NCBI GenBank assembly: GCA_029204225.1 | Contig: CM055092.1 | Span: forward strand, 87,158,537 to 87,222,536 | Reading direction: 5' to 3' | DNA from: Diphasiastrum complanatum | Taxonomy: Eukaryota; Streptophyta; Lycopodiopsida; Lycopodiales; Lycopodiaceae | Length of the DNA: 64,000 nucleotides | Shown here: piece by piece, positions 47,641 through 58,286 of the stretch | How positions within the stretch are numbered: position 1 is the stretch's first letter | How the letters are laid out: the number at the start of each line of letters is the position of its first letter | Position numbers and translations under genes: made by a program | The notes under the pieces: model-generated | Database searches by the model: none | What the model was told of the DNA's origin: nothing | The model's input: only the letters and a program-made list of their open reading frames with translations

Positions 47641-50600
47641 AATAGAAGATCACTATATTTGGTATGTGACTTAGATGGTGGTAGGATCTTGAGCATGCTT
47701 AGTGTGTGATGGTGATTATGTTAATGTGAATGGTGTAGCAAGGGGATGCTAGATTGGTAAAAACATTAGTAGAGGTTGAATCTATGGCACATCATGCGTG
47801 AAGGCTTTTACAATGTTTTTTAATAGTAGGCCCATTTTAAATTACCAAGTCTAGATCTCTTACCAAATTCAAGACATACTATTTTGCAAGCAAGTCGAAC
47901 CATTTCTCACATTGGGTGTATTTTATCTTTTTCCCCAATAATTAGCATTATCTTGGTAAAGAGCCAATAGCACGCTTGTTTTCTCCTATTCTGCCTAGAA
48001 CTTGCACTTTTCACACAATTTCTCTCGTCTCATATCTTCGTTTTCCCTAACACAACACCTTAAGATGTTATCTTTAAGTTTTCTCTAGGCCACTTGTGAC
48101 ATTTGGTACTGGTTTTGAAGATATTTGAAAGCCATAATCATCTCCTATACATAAGTTTTTATTCCATGATTGCTTGGTCATAGATGCTCTTGCAAAAAAT
48201 ATACAAGTTGAAAAAGAACGGAAACAAGATGCCAACTATGCTCACCATAACACAAACGAAAACAATGTGAGTGTAACAGAAGACTAGTGATTTGTATAAA
48301 AATTAAAATTTGGGATGTTCCTTACAATAGCCTAGTTGAAAAAGAGCTATTGTAGGTCTATGAAGGCACATGCTAAGACCTTTCTGCATGTTGACAACTT
48401 GGAGCCAGTGTGATCTGCAATAAACTATATTTAATTACTCGTGTACAATGTAAATATTTTTTTACATAATAAACCACTACTTTGAAGTACTTTGTTTGAT
48501 ATTATCTTTTATTATGTAGTACAATAGCAATATTTAAGCTAACACATCTCTTAATTGGCATAATGATGAAAATATTCTTTCCTCTACTTGAGATATGGAG
48601 TTTGACTTTAATCAATAGGACAAATGATGACATACAAGAAAATATTATTACTCGATTTATTAAAAAACGAGTTGTGGTGATCCACAAATGCCTTACTCTA
48701 ATTTTGGTATTCTCAATGACTTTGATTTGTTACATATTTGATTATAACATGAATAAATTCATGGCTAGCATGCTTATTTAAGCTTCTAACTACTTAATAT
48801 ATTGATATTCAGATGATAGGGAAAAAAACATCACGACTTGGCAAATACCCAATGTAAATCCTAGCCTATACCTATCAATACCTAGTTAATATCCATCAAT
48901 ACCCTCCCCAAAATCAATAACTTGATGTATAACTAAAACCTAGCATTTGCCATGTTAGCAATACTGTAATACACTTTTCATAAAAATATGAAATTGTGAT
49001 ACACTTTGACCCAACGAATAGTACAGAAAGTTACTAACCTCCCAACATTGGTTCAAGCTCAATCTAGTATGCTTATATGTCATTTGTAAACATGAGACAA
49101 GATTGTATCATATCGACACAGAGGTGAAAAAGTTTCTTCTTTGATAGTCGAGGTTGTAAGTGAAAAGAATTTAAAGAACATTGGAAGCTTTTTTTTAAAA
49201 GTTATTGACCAAGATTTCACTACAAACTTGGTGACAATCTTGAATCGGTAGAATTGAGATGAAAATTTTAAGATAAAGTCCTCAACTTTGATGCATACAA
49301 AAGTTGATTACATCAATACAAAACAGTCTTTGAAATTGTGACTTTGGGTCTTTATGATGTTGGAGAGCCTCAATATTGGGGATGAGTGTGGAATATTATA
49401 GCAAGTTCAAGGTAAGAATTGAGATTGCTATGTAGATTTGCAAATTGCATTCAGATTCAAAATTCACTAGTAGGTTGCCTAATGGAGAATGTTAAGTATG
49501 AAGATGATGCATGACAGTGAGGAATGAGTGCATATAGTAGACAATAGAAATGACACTAGAACTCATGAAAAATAAAAGATGCAAGCAATGTTATTAGATC
49601 AGGAACAAAAAGTTTCAATAATCAATGTAATTTCATCAATAAAATGACTTCAAGAGAGAGATCACAATATATTGATGAATTCACAATTCAAATATTGAAC
49701 GTTCTCATTAGTCACTATGCTTAGCCATATTTCTTGTGTTCTAGAGCATGTATATATACTAATCCAATTACTAATTGAAAGAAGATTTAATAGTCTAACA
49801 TTAATCTAGTTTTTGTAACTGATAGGTCCTTATTGATCTTATCTGATTCTGTCATGAATGGAGTCATGAAAATTGATGGTTCGACCTTAATAGTCAATTT
49901 TCAGCTCGGATATGTTTCAAGCCCCGTTTCCATAACATATGCCTAATTTTTTTGTGGCTTGCAAATATTTCAAAATTTTCAAAAGTGCTTTCTAATGTGT
50001 CAATCCAGGATTATATATGAATTGGCTTAATGTATTGATGGAATAAGCTAGATCATGTCTTGTACATAGCATTGCATACATTTAGGAGCCAACAACAAAA
50101 TGAAAATGATAATGTTTCATTTGTTCTTTTACAACATTAGTCTATAGGCACTAATCTTTTGATAGTTTTGATCTTGTGTTCAAGGGAAAATAGCTTGGTT
50201 TTCAATCTGACATACCACATTTTTCTAGTAGATTTTGAATGTACTTTGTGCAAAAAGTACAAAAAGGACCAAGAGTGGATCCTAATTTGATCCTCAAGAG
50301 GGATTGGTTGTCAGATTACTTGATCTATCAATCTACTTGAGATTAAGATCAATCTAGATCAATTATAGACACAAAATCCTAACAAGAACAATCATTAATT
50401 GAAGGAGGTGTACTTTCTGGTTTCACACATGTGAAACATTGTCTGAGTACGGACTCCAACCTGAAAATCAAGTACACATTGATAGAACCACAAAACAATC
50501 AAAACAAATGTAGACAAATGGAGAGAATCACTCAAAATTGCTTCCAAAATCAAGATTGGTGTCTCACAATGATTATGGCCAAATGTGGCTCTATATATAC

Positions 50601-51420
50601 AATAAGTGGGAGCTCGTGGTACTGATCATCTCTCTGATCCCACATGTGTGAAGGTGCTTTGTCATATGATGATTCATCATACAAAAATGACACTTGGACA
50701 AAACCTTCTATTTTGAGCACTTTTGGTCCATTTTCCTTCTATATGGAGATCTACCTGGAAATCTTCTAGAAGTCAAAATTTGCCTACTTCAGCTTATTCC
50801 ACACCTGTGAGCTGTCCTCTACACATGGGATATGACACCTAACCAAATAATGTGGCTCATGCAATCAATAGATGGATGCCATGTGTCATATGTCTAGAAA
50901 ACTAGTTTTTGGCCATTTTAGCCACTAGAACTTGAATTAAATCATATGTACAACCTATATGATTATGGTACATGACAAGTACACTAGTTTCAAACATGGG
51001 AATAGTCTCCACACGTGTGTTCATCTATATGCAAGATTTTTGGCCTCTACCAAGCTTATTTTTGCATTTTTCACACTCCTCAAAAAGATGAGCTTGAGAG
51101 CTTTGCACCATCCTAGCACCTCCAAAATTGATTCCTTCCAATTTTCATGTAGATGCTTGACCTTGAGGCTTGCTCCTTCTTCATGTGCATGCTCCTTCAT
51201 GAGAAAATAAAGATTTCTTCTTGATTTATTAGGATCACAAAGATTTAACATCATGTTACCACGATCTAGAGAATTAGACTCATCCAAATTGGCAAGACTA
51301 TGCATGCTATAATAACAAAGTGTTTGCATCATATCTTCATGCTTGTTTACCATGCTAATCTCAGATCCAATGAGGCTAAATACTTCATTATGGAGATAAG
51401 TGTGCTAAATACTTCACGAT
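47641..51420. other. About 3.8 kb without a recognisable gene
   Basis: A+T-rich. TTCACACATGTGAA at 50422-50435 and CCACATGTGTGAAGG near 50640 recall the palindrome in two copia leaders, so 50.3-51.1 kb may be old copia leader or LTR sequence. Short ORFs (48502-48781, 50431, 50959-51353) have no motif. Confidence 0.4.
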
Positions 51421-51428
51421 GTATATTT

Positions 51429-51690
51429 TCTGAAGAACAGATCTGAAGCCTTCCAGTTCTTCAAAAAATACAAAGAAAATGCAGAGTTACAAAAAGACAA
51501 GAAAATCAAAGCTCTTAGGAGAGACCTCAAATTATCTAAGGAGCAATCCCCTCAGACAAATGAGGAGAAGGCCAAAATGAAGGAATATCCATATCAATCA
51601 ATTATCAGATCCTTGATGTATGCAATGCTCTCTACCAGACCCGATCTTGCATATGCCATCAGCTCTTTAAGAGGCCATAAAATTATTCTG
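51429..51690 (+). pseudogene. copia fragment: integrase fused to RT-end by deletion
   Basis: The first part FFLKNRSEAFQFFKKYKENAELQ and KKIKALRRD matches the copia integrase core up to its second Asp. It continues directly with LKLSKEQSPQTNEEKAKMKEYPYQSIIRSLMYAMLSTRPDLAYAISSL, the region before RNase H. More than 1 kb of integrase and RT is missing between. The second part is nearly the same as residues of the fragment at 46760-46920, so both belong to one family. Confidence 0.8.
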
Positions 51691-51699
51691 CTATTCCAT

Positions 51700-52437
51700 C
51701 AGTATCCCATTTGCAGTAGGAGACTACATTCCATTCTGGCTTGTGATAGGGATAGAATGGTTCACTAAATCAGTAGGGCAATGTGGTTGTTGATTGTTCG
51801 CTGACTCATCAGGAATCTGATTGGTTATAAAATTATTCTACTGCTCCATCAACATTGTTGGAACCTCTGATTTGTAATTCTAATTCCTATTCTGCTTAGA
51901 TAGAGTTGAACTCTTAGCCACAACTACTGTTGCACACTAAGATCTACCCTCTACCAAGCTATATACTGACACTATAGATCTGTTTTAATTTTATCAACAG
52001 TAGGTAATGTTTAATAATAGCGGAAGTATATTATTATAAGTAAGCATCAAAATCATCTACTAATTACACCATAAGCAAAATCTTGCAACTCTATTTTCAA
52101 AAATAAGTTTACAACAACATTTCAAGCATTGTATGTTTTCCAGATCAACGCTCGACGCAAGAGAGGTATTCTCTCTTACAAGGAACTAGCTACTGCTAAT
52201 TCTATATATGTTTGTGTGACAATGTGTCTGCTATTGCATGACTAACACCGACGCATCAAACAACCAATGCATCTCTCTTGTTCATCTTTTTTATATAGGA
52301 ACAGAGAAAATGAGATTTTGCTAATCATTTGATTACAAGAAACCAGCTAAGTTTGTTCTAATGACTTTCAGTTGTGCGTCGTCATCATCCATGGAGTCCA
52401 TTCTCCATGTTGGTACTTCGTTGATCTTCCCTTGTAC
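51700..52437. other. No gene; possible LTR remains
   Basis: Contains TTTATATAGGAAC (52288) and TAATAATAGCGGAAG (52015), features seen in plant LTRs. It lies where the 3' end of the minus-strand copia at 52438-54568 should be. No match to that element's 5' LTR was seen. Confidence 0.3.
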
Positions 52438-53860
52438 TTAGGTCGTTCGTGCAGCTGTGTGTGTGACAACCATCTGTGGCAGCAATCGTTTCTTTGTGGT
52501 CCTTCGCGGTCGTGAGTGGTTGTAAGCCATATCATATACTGACCGCAACCATTCCCTTTGTGATGGCCTTCGGTCAAGTGCATATTCATGACTCAAAATG
52601 TACAAATTACCTTCTCTACTTGTAGAGATGACTTTATTACAGTTCTTATCCAAAATAGTACATTGTTTTGAATTGAACAAGGCTTTGCAACCCTGATCAG
52701 TGAGCTTGCAGATTGGCAGTAAATTCTTGGCCAGTTTGGGTACATAAAGTACATTTTTGAGAAAGGTCAATTCACCATTTGGGAAATGAACGCGTATAGA
52801 TCCTTTCCCTCCCAATCTATAGTGTACTTGAGTCACCGAAGTAGACATACTTTGAATCTGCTGGTGTGAGGTCTTCGAATAGGAACTTGCATGGAGTCAT
52901 GTGCTGAGAAGCAGCAGAATCGAGATTCCAATCCAAGTCATCTCTAATGGGTTTATCTTGTACCATTAGCAATGATGGATCTTCATGAGAGGTTCTGGCA
53001 GAATTAGATCCTCCATCCTGCTACATCTTCTTCTTTGCTGCATTATGCTCGAGAACTCGATAGTCTTTGATGTCATGATTGGGTCTCTTGCAATATTTGT
53101 AGAAGAGTTTGTTGGTCATTGATGTTGTCAATTGTGCTGTTGTGGTTGTTGGTCTGAATCGATCTGCTCACCAGCTTTTGTCTTCTTGTCCCTCGAAGAT
53201 TTCTTCTTCTAGAACTGTTGCTTGTTTGAATAGAGGGCGACTGCCTTTGTATTCGATGTGGATAAGCTTTTCTTTCTTATTTTTTCCTGCAATAAACTTG
53301 ATGTCAACTTTTGCAGCGACAGGTTAGGAGCATTGCTCAAAATCAATACTAAATTGTCGTAAGAGGGATGAACATTGGATAGAAGAGACATGTTAGCATC
53401 TTCATCCAATATTGATGAAATTACTACAACTAACTGATTGAGTAGTTGTTTGAATCCATTCAAATGGTTAGCGACTGAGGTTCCTTCACTCATCTTGAGC
53501 AATATGAACTTCTTTCTCAGAAAGAGAAGAGTTGACACATCTGTTGTTTCATATAGACTAGTAAGAATGTCCCAAGCTATTTTGGAGCTAGAACAATTTG
53601 CTACGTGAGCTATTTGTGAATCTTTAAGATTTAGAGATACAATGGCTAAAGCTTTGACATCCTTAGCTTCCCAGGTGGTTAGCATGTCAGGTTCAGCCAA
53701 CTTGGCTATTGAACTGTTGACGTATCCTCAGAGTTCTTTTTTAGTGAGTATCATCTTAATTTTGAATTTCCACGTGTCATCACCATTGAACTTATTGATC
53801 AAACAGATTTTTGAAGATGTACCTTCCATGATGAATGATCTAAGAGATTGTAAAATAGTC
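52438..53860 (-). pseudogene. copia V gag - protease - GAG-pre-integrase, decayed
   Basis: Gag pieces: DDTWKFKIKMILTKKELWGY, then AKDVKALAIVSLNLKDSQIAHVANCSSSKIAWDIL and LLFLRKKFILLKMSEGTSVANHLNGFKQLLNQL (53209-53700). The zinc knuckle is ruined (YKYCKRPNHDIKDY; first and last Cys changed to Tyr). It resembles copia Z's CEYCKRANHDIKEC. Protease loop DSAASQHMT (Gly lost). Then LGGKGSIRVHFPNGELTFLKNVLYVPKLAKNLLPICKL and EGNLYILS. Dead copy of the same broad family as copia Z. Confidence 0.85.
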
Positions 53861-53889
53861 TGAAATAGGAATCACTGTTTGGAACGATG

Positions 53890-53961
53890 GCTCTGATACC
53901 ATTTTGTTGGGTTTCTACTGCTCTGATACCAACTCGTTGGATTTCTATTACTTTGATACCA
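53890..53961 (-). repeat. Three primer-binding sites in 30-bp tandem array
   Basis: On the minus strand TGGTATCAAAG, TGGTATCAGAGC and TGGTATCAGAGC occur at exact 30-bp spacing (plus-strand 53950-53961, 53920-53931, 53890-53901). Each is preceded by a copy of the LTR tip (a CCAACA-like string). The site next to gag is the best match to the initiator tRNA-Met type. It is a tandem duplication of the LTR-end/primer-site junction. Confidence 0.9.
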
Positions 53962-53967
53962 GCTTGT

Positions 53968-54568
53968 TGTTGGGTTCGTTGTATAAATGCGGAATGATTC
54001 TAGAAAACTCAACATGCAAATTATAACAAGATCTTTTCCAAACTATAGATTCAGACTATAACTTTGATCGACAGGAGGAATATCTTAGTAGGTGTCAAAG
54101 ACAACCATGAAGGGAGCGAAACAATTAGGCGTCTATGACAGCCATGCTTCCTTCGAGATTAGATATTCCGAGCGAGTTGTGGAGTGAGTATCAGAGCGTG
54201 AGAGAGAAATTATCAAAAGCATTCACAGTGGAACACACATAAGAAAATAGAGAATCTGAATTAAGTTGTTGTAAATACAACTATCAGATCATGATCTTGT
54301 GCCCAAGAATGGTTCACAGTAATAGTGCACAGTGTGCTGTGATTTTACTATGCTAGTTACAGATTGAATACTATCTCTATTTCTTGAATTACTTTCACTC
54401 TCTCTAAAATGTCTGATCCTGTAAAATTAGATTATTCTGATACAATGGAGTTCACTAAGGAACTCTAAATCACGCTCCCACTAATAGACTCTGATCACAT
54501 ACATTCAACTAACTCACTTTCATCATCATCATTGCCGTTATGTATATATACATGCGACAATTATAACA
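53968..54568 (-). repeat. Probable 5' LTR of copia V
   Basis: On the plus strand it starts TGTTGGGTTCG and ends AATTATAACA, so the minus-strand copy is TGTTATAATT...CCAACA, about 601 bp. A TATATATACAT string lies at about 54543. The inner edge is seven bases from the first primer site. No second copy confirms the outer edge. Confidence 0.6.
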
Positions 54569-54819
54569 ACTGTGTGGGCAACGAGTGTGAAGCAATGCAA
54601 TTACTGCAAAGTACTAAAATGAACTGTGACGTAGTCTGCTTTGGACAAGACAAAAGAAATGCTCCATTTTGAATGGTAACAGTCGACGATCGTCGAAGAC
54701 GAGCTACCACTATAGGAGAAGAAGAAAACATAGTTGAAATACCCACTAGATCAATTGAGAAAAGGATTAAAAAGACGAGTATCTAGAAATCCAAGAAGCC
54801 ATCCTTCTGTCAATCAAAG

Positions 54820-55330
54820 ATCTAGTTCAAGTAGAAGCTGATGAGCCTCTAACAAATCTTGATGAAGTAACAAGCCAACAAGTCAATCCACCATAACATA
54901 CTACTGAGATGCTCTCTTGTGGTGAAGTGGTGAGCGGAATCCTTGCATGGAAAACATGGCAAATAATATTGTGTGCCAAGATTTGAGGTGAAATGTTATG
55001 ACAATAAATATATGGAATAACATCATTGATCCATATCACCTCCTTTCATGAAGTAGTAAGAACTTTATACTTGGTCTATCTTTCTTCTTTGACAACCATG
55101 TAACACTCCATCTCCCAAGAAGAATCCATAAGCACTTGTGGTTTCCTATCCACCTCATCAGTTGCATGATCAAAATATGAAAACCCATAGAGGTTAATTC
55201 TAGGACTACCAAACTCTATGCCATAATTCCTAGTATCCGAGATGTATCTCGAACACTCTCTTGGCAAGTTGCAAATGTCTTTTACACTAGTATTTTGCAT
55301 TGCCTAAATAAGCTTACTAACACAATAGCT
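54820..55330 (-). pseudogene. copia RNase H fragment, heavily decayed
   Basis: In mixed minus-strand frames: a CNLPRECSRYISDTRNYGIEF region where copia has AKR-LRY--GT--YGI, INLYGFSYFDHATDEVDRKPQ where copia has L-GF-D-D-A-D-DDRKST, and a remnant of the SW-S-KQ block. Recognised by pattern only. It could belong to any neighbouring copia copy. Confidence 0.5.
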
Positions 55331-56080
55331 AGGCTCAAACCTACAAATAGTTCATCATATGAGATTTTTAATTATATTTCTATTGAAATTAGTGTCATTT
55401 AAGGAAACCTCACTAATTCTTATAGTTAGCTTATAGTTTGTCTCCATAGCTATAGACATGGATTGACAACCATCCATCTAAAATTTGTTAAGATAGAATT
55501 AACACACCTTAACATGTTGATCTCTTAAAACCTCAATCCCTCTATGCCTTGGAGATTGAACTTGCATTAAACTAGGTGGATTCTTAGAGCTAATGCTTAA
55601 ATTTGACGTTTAGTGTTTCTTGCCATGCAATCTTGACAAGTCTAATTTATTCATTATATGATGTTTGCTTTTGGAATTTGACTTACAATTTTTTTCTCCC
55701 CCTCTCCTTACGCACTTAGTGCATAATGAATGCAATGGACATATTCATGATTATTCTACAATTTTATAAAAGTGTAGATTAGTGTGTTAGTAAAAGTCTT
55801 AGAGTTTATTTGACATGCACTTTTCAAGTCATCGATTAAAATGACATATTTGACAAAATTTTGATTTTGATTGTTGGAGTTATCTAATTTCCTTTCAAAT
55901 ATCCTCAAAAATGGTCTTTGACGTGCTTTTGAGTCAAATTTAGCATTGACAGGAACTATGCTCCATTGTTTCACTTTTCAATTCAATGACATCTTTGACA
56001 AATTCTTGCTAGTCTACGTTGACGTTAATACTATTCTCTTTTTCTTGACATGCCAAATGCCAGTCACATTTCATCACTAG
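55331..56080. other. No gene seen
   Basis: A+T-rich flank between the last copia fragment and the GRAS locus. The minus-strand ORF at 55756 has no motif. Confidence 0.45.
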
Positions 56081-56082
56081 CA

Positions 56083-56162
56083 AGGATATATGGCGTGAAA
56101 GTTGAGGGGCTTTTAAAACTATTTTGTGTCACATGAACACCCCTCAACTTTCACGCCGTATC
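56083..56162. repeat. 80-bp hairpin with 18-bp perfect arms
   Basis: GGCGTGAAAGTTGAGGGG (56092-56109) and CCCCTCAACTTTCACGCC (56140-56157) are exact reverse complements around a 30-bp loop. The pairing continues outward with small mismatches (GGATATAT against GTATCC). It lies about 2.1 kb upstream of the GRAS start codon. Could be a small foldback element or a transcribed hairpin. Confidence 0.85.
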
Positions 56163-58286
56163 CTATCACTTCGATCAAGTGACACGACATGGTTCCAGAA
56201 GCCCATCAAATATCACATTGTATCCCTTCAATTGATCAGGCTCAAGAACTTATGCTAACCACTCGAACACAGTGTCTCGATGCCCGCCCTTGTGAGGCGA
56301 GCCAAAACTTATCCACACGTATAGATCTATTATTGGGCCATATCGAACCCCATCCACAAACTCGCCTTGAGGCTTCACCACTGAATCACAGGCCATCCCA
56401 TCCCACCACACAAAATACCCTTTGGACCAAAAAATAATAAAAGAAAAGGCCTCTTGGAAATCCAAAATGGATGGAAGCAGTTGCCTGGAAGCAGAACAAA
56501 ATTGCTTCCGTGGCGGATTTGAAGAATATGCCAAAGCAAAACACTCTAACCACCCTTACCCCGTGCCTTAAGCGCACGCCATTGCTTTAAGACCCGCACC
56601 GTTGGATATTCTCGAAGGGAATTGATTCTGCCACGTTGCATCGAGTAGCCATTGAGAGGTTTCCAGGTGGCAGGCGGACGCGTGGCGAGCATCGAACTGG
56701 CTGCGCGTGGAATAGATTGTGACGTCGCTGGTGACTAGCGCCAAAAGATGGCAGCAGAAAGCGCCACCTATGTAGGTGCTGGCCGATGCTGCCCCCACCC
56801 CACCCCAGCGAGGTGCACCCACACGCCGAGGAGGAGAGATGGAGATTGAAGATCGGAAGAGGAAGGTGTGTGTGGCTATGGCGGCAGATGGCAGAAGAGT
56901 GACTGCAGAGTGAGGAAATTGGACGTGTTTTGACGCGGAAAATGCTAAAATGCTTGGATTCCAGGAAACCAGGCCCACCAGTTGGCAGTGAGTAATAGTA
57001 TTTTGATGATTCTTCTTCTTCTTCTGTTGATCACGACAAGTCTTTCGTCATTTTGTTATGCACCAAGACACGCAGCTTCGTCATATTATTAAACATACAC
57101 ATAAGCAACTTCGTCATATTAGAAATTTCAGTGCTCGCCAAAAAAGGATGAAGTCTTATGAGCCTAAATAGTTGGTATGAACATTTTACTTTTTCGTTTC
57201 AAACTTTGCAGATATTTCAGCGGTAAAATTTCGGCTAGTTTTAGTTGTAAATCTAACAATCAAAGGTTTTATTCTGGTGTTTTATCGATTTCATTGAAGC
57301 GTTGTAAGTTGTTCATTGCAGTGTTTTCCATCTTTTCCTAATGAAGCAGGTAATTCCTCAAACTATTTTACGAGCACTGCATGATATGATAAAAAACAAA
57401 CAGACAGCTTCACCGTACTATTAAACGCAAACTTAATCAGCTTCGCCGTATTACTGAACACGGATATAAGTATTAAGCAGCTTTTTGGGATACTCATATC
57501 ATATGTGTAACGGTTTGTTTCCGCTCTCAGAAACGTATGCGTTGCATAATAGCACTGACTTCGGAAAAGCCAAAAGATCTGTGTTAAAGAGTGGAAGAAT
57601 TTCGTCTTGAGATCATAGATCATGCTTCAGGTGTTTTTAGTTGGTTAGGCTTGGTTAGAAGATCGGGATTTATTGAGCGTTTCTGAGCAGTTTCTCATTT
57701 CGTTCCATGAGTTGTTAAGACTTTTGAAGGAGTTGAACGAGGTCTCTGATATCTGCCCGTTTCTGTTGAGAAAGTCGGTCTGGATGTGTACTAGTCTTTC
57801 CAGTAAAGAATTAGATTATTGACTCTGCTTACTAGTTCAAGGTCTTTGTCATGTTAGTTTACTGAGGAGTCTGCATACGATTGTACAGCAGAAGATTATG
57901 TAATTAACCTTTGCCGCTTTACTTTTTGCTCGTTAATAATATGTAGTCTTCCTAGAAGAGGTTTCTGTAGGTTGAACATTGCAAAAGCCACCAAGCTGAT
58001 TCAAAAGACCCGTTTGGGAGTTTTCATGAAAGTTTGTTCCTTAACGTTCTGGAGAATCCATTTCTCATGCTTCCAGTCTTCTTGTATCACAAAGTAACTG
58101 GCTGAAGATCACTGAGCGACCGTTTTTTCTTTCCTGTGTGTCATAGAGACAGAATCTTTTCATTCCTTGGAAGAGCATGAATTGGTCTTTTATCTTTGAA
58201 TACCTTGCAACTTGCTAGTTACAGATCTTAAGCAGTTAGATCAACATTTGAATGTAAGCAAAGCCGAAGATCAAAGTCGAGCAAAT
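56163..58286 (+). promoter_or_regulatory. Presumed promoter and 5'UTR region of the GRAS gene
   Basis: Base composition becomes markedly G+C-richer from about 56560 to 56990, unlike the surrounding A+T-rich DNA, and T-rich (CTT)n sequence follows at 57008-57022. This suggests promoter plus first exon. A strong 3' splice-site-like string (TTTTTTCTTTCCTGTGTGTCATAG) ends at about 58146, so a 5'UTR intron, common in this gene family, is likely. The donor is not certain; AAG/GTGTGT near 56868 is one candidate. No TATA box can be named with confidence. Confidence 0.45.
58177..58218 (+). CDS. Upstream ORF, 13 codons, in the GRAS leader
   Basis: ATG at 58177, stop TAG at 58216-58218, peptide MNWSFIFEYLATC. 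It lies 68 bases before the main start codon and after the putative intron acceptor, so it should be in the mature leader. Such an ORF could reduce translation of the main frame. Whether the peptide itself matters is unknown. Confidence 0.45.
   Translation: MNWSFIFEYLATC

Noticed and set aside
56568-56978. 136-codon minus-strand ORF in the G+C-rich stretch upstream of GRAS
   Set aside because: No motif, odd Ala/Ser/Thr/His-rich composition, and it coincides with the G+C-rich promoter/leader. Likely open only because of composition.
58212-58286. 25-codon N-terminal extension of the GRAS frame
   Set aside because: It starts at TTG rather than ATG, overlaps the stop of the upstream ORF and resembles leader sequence. 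MSLHYRP at 58287 is the expected start.
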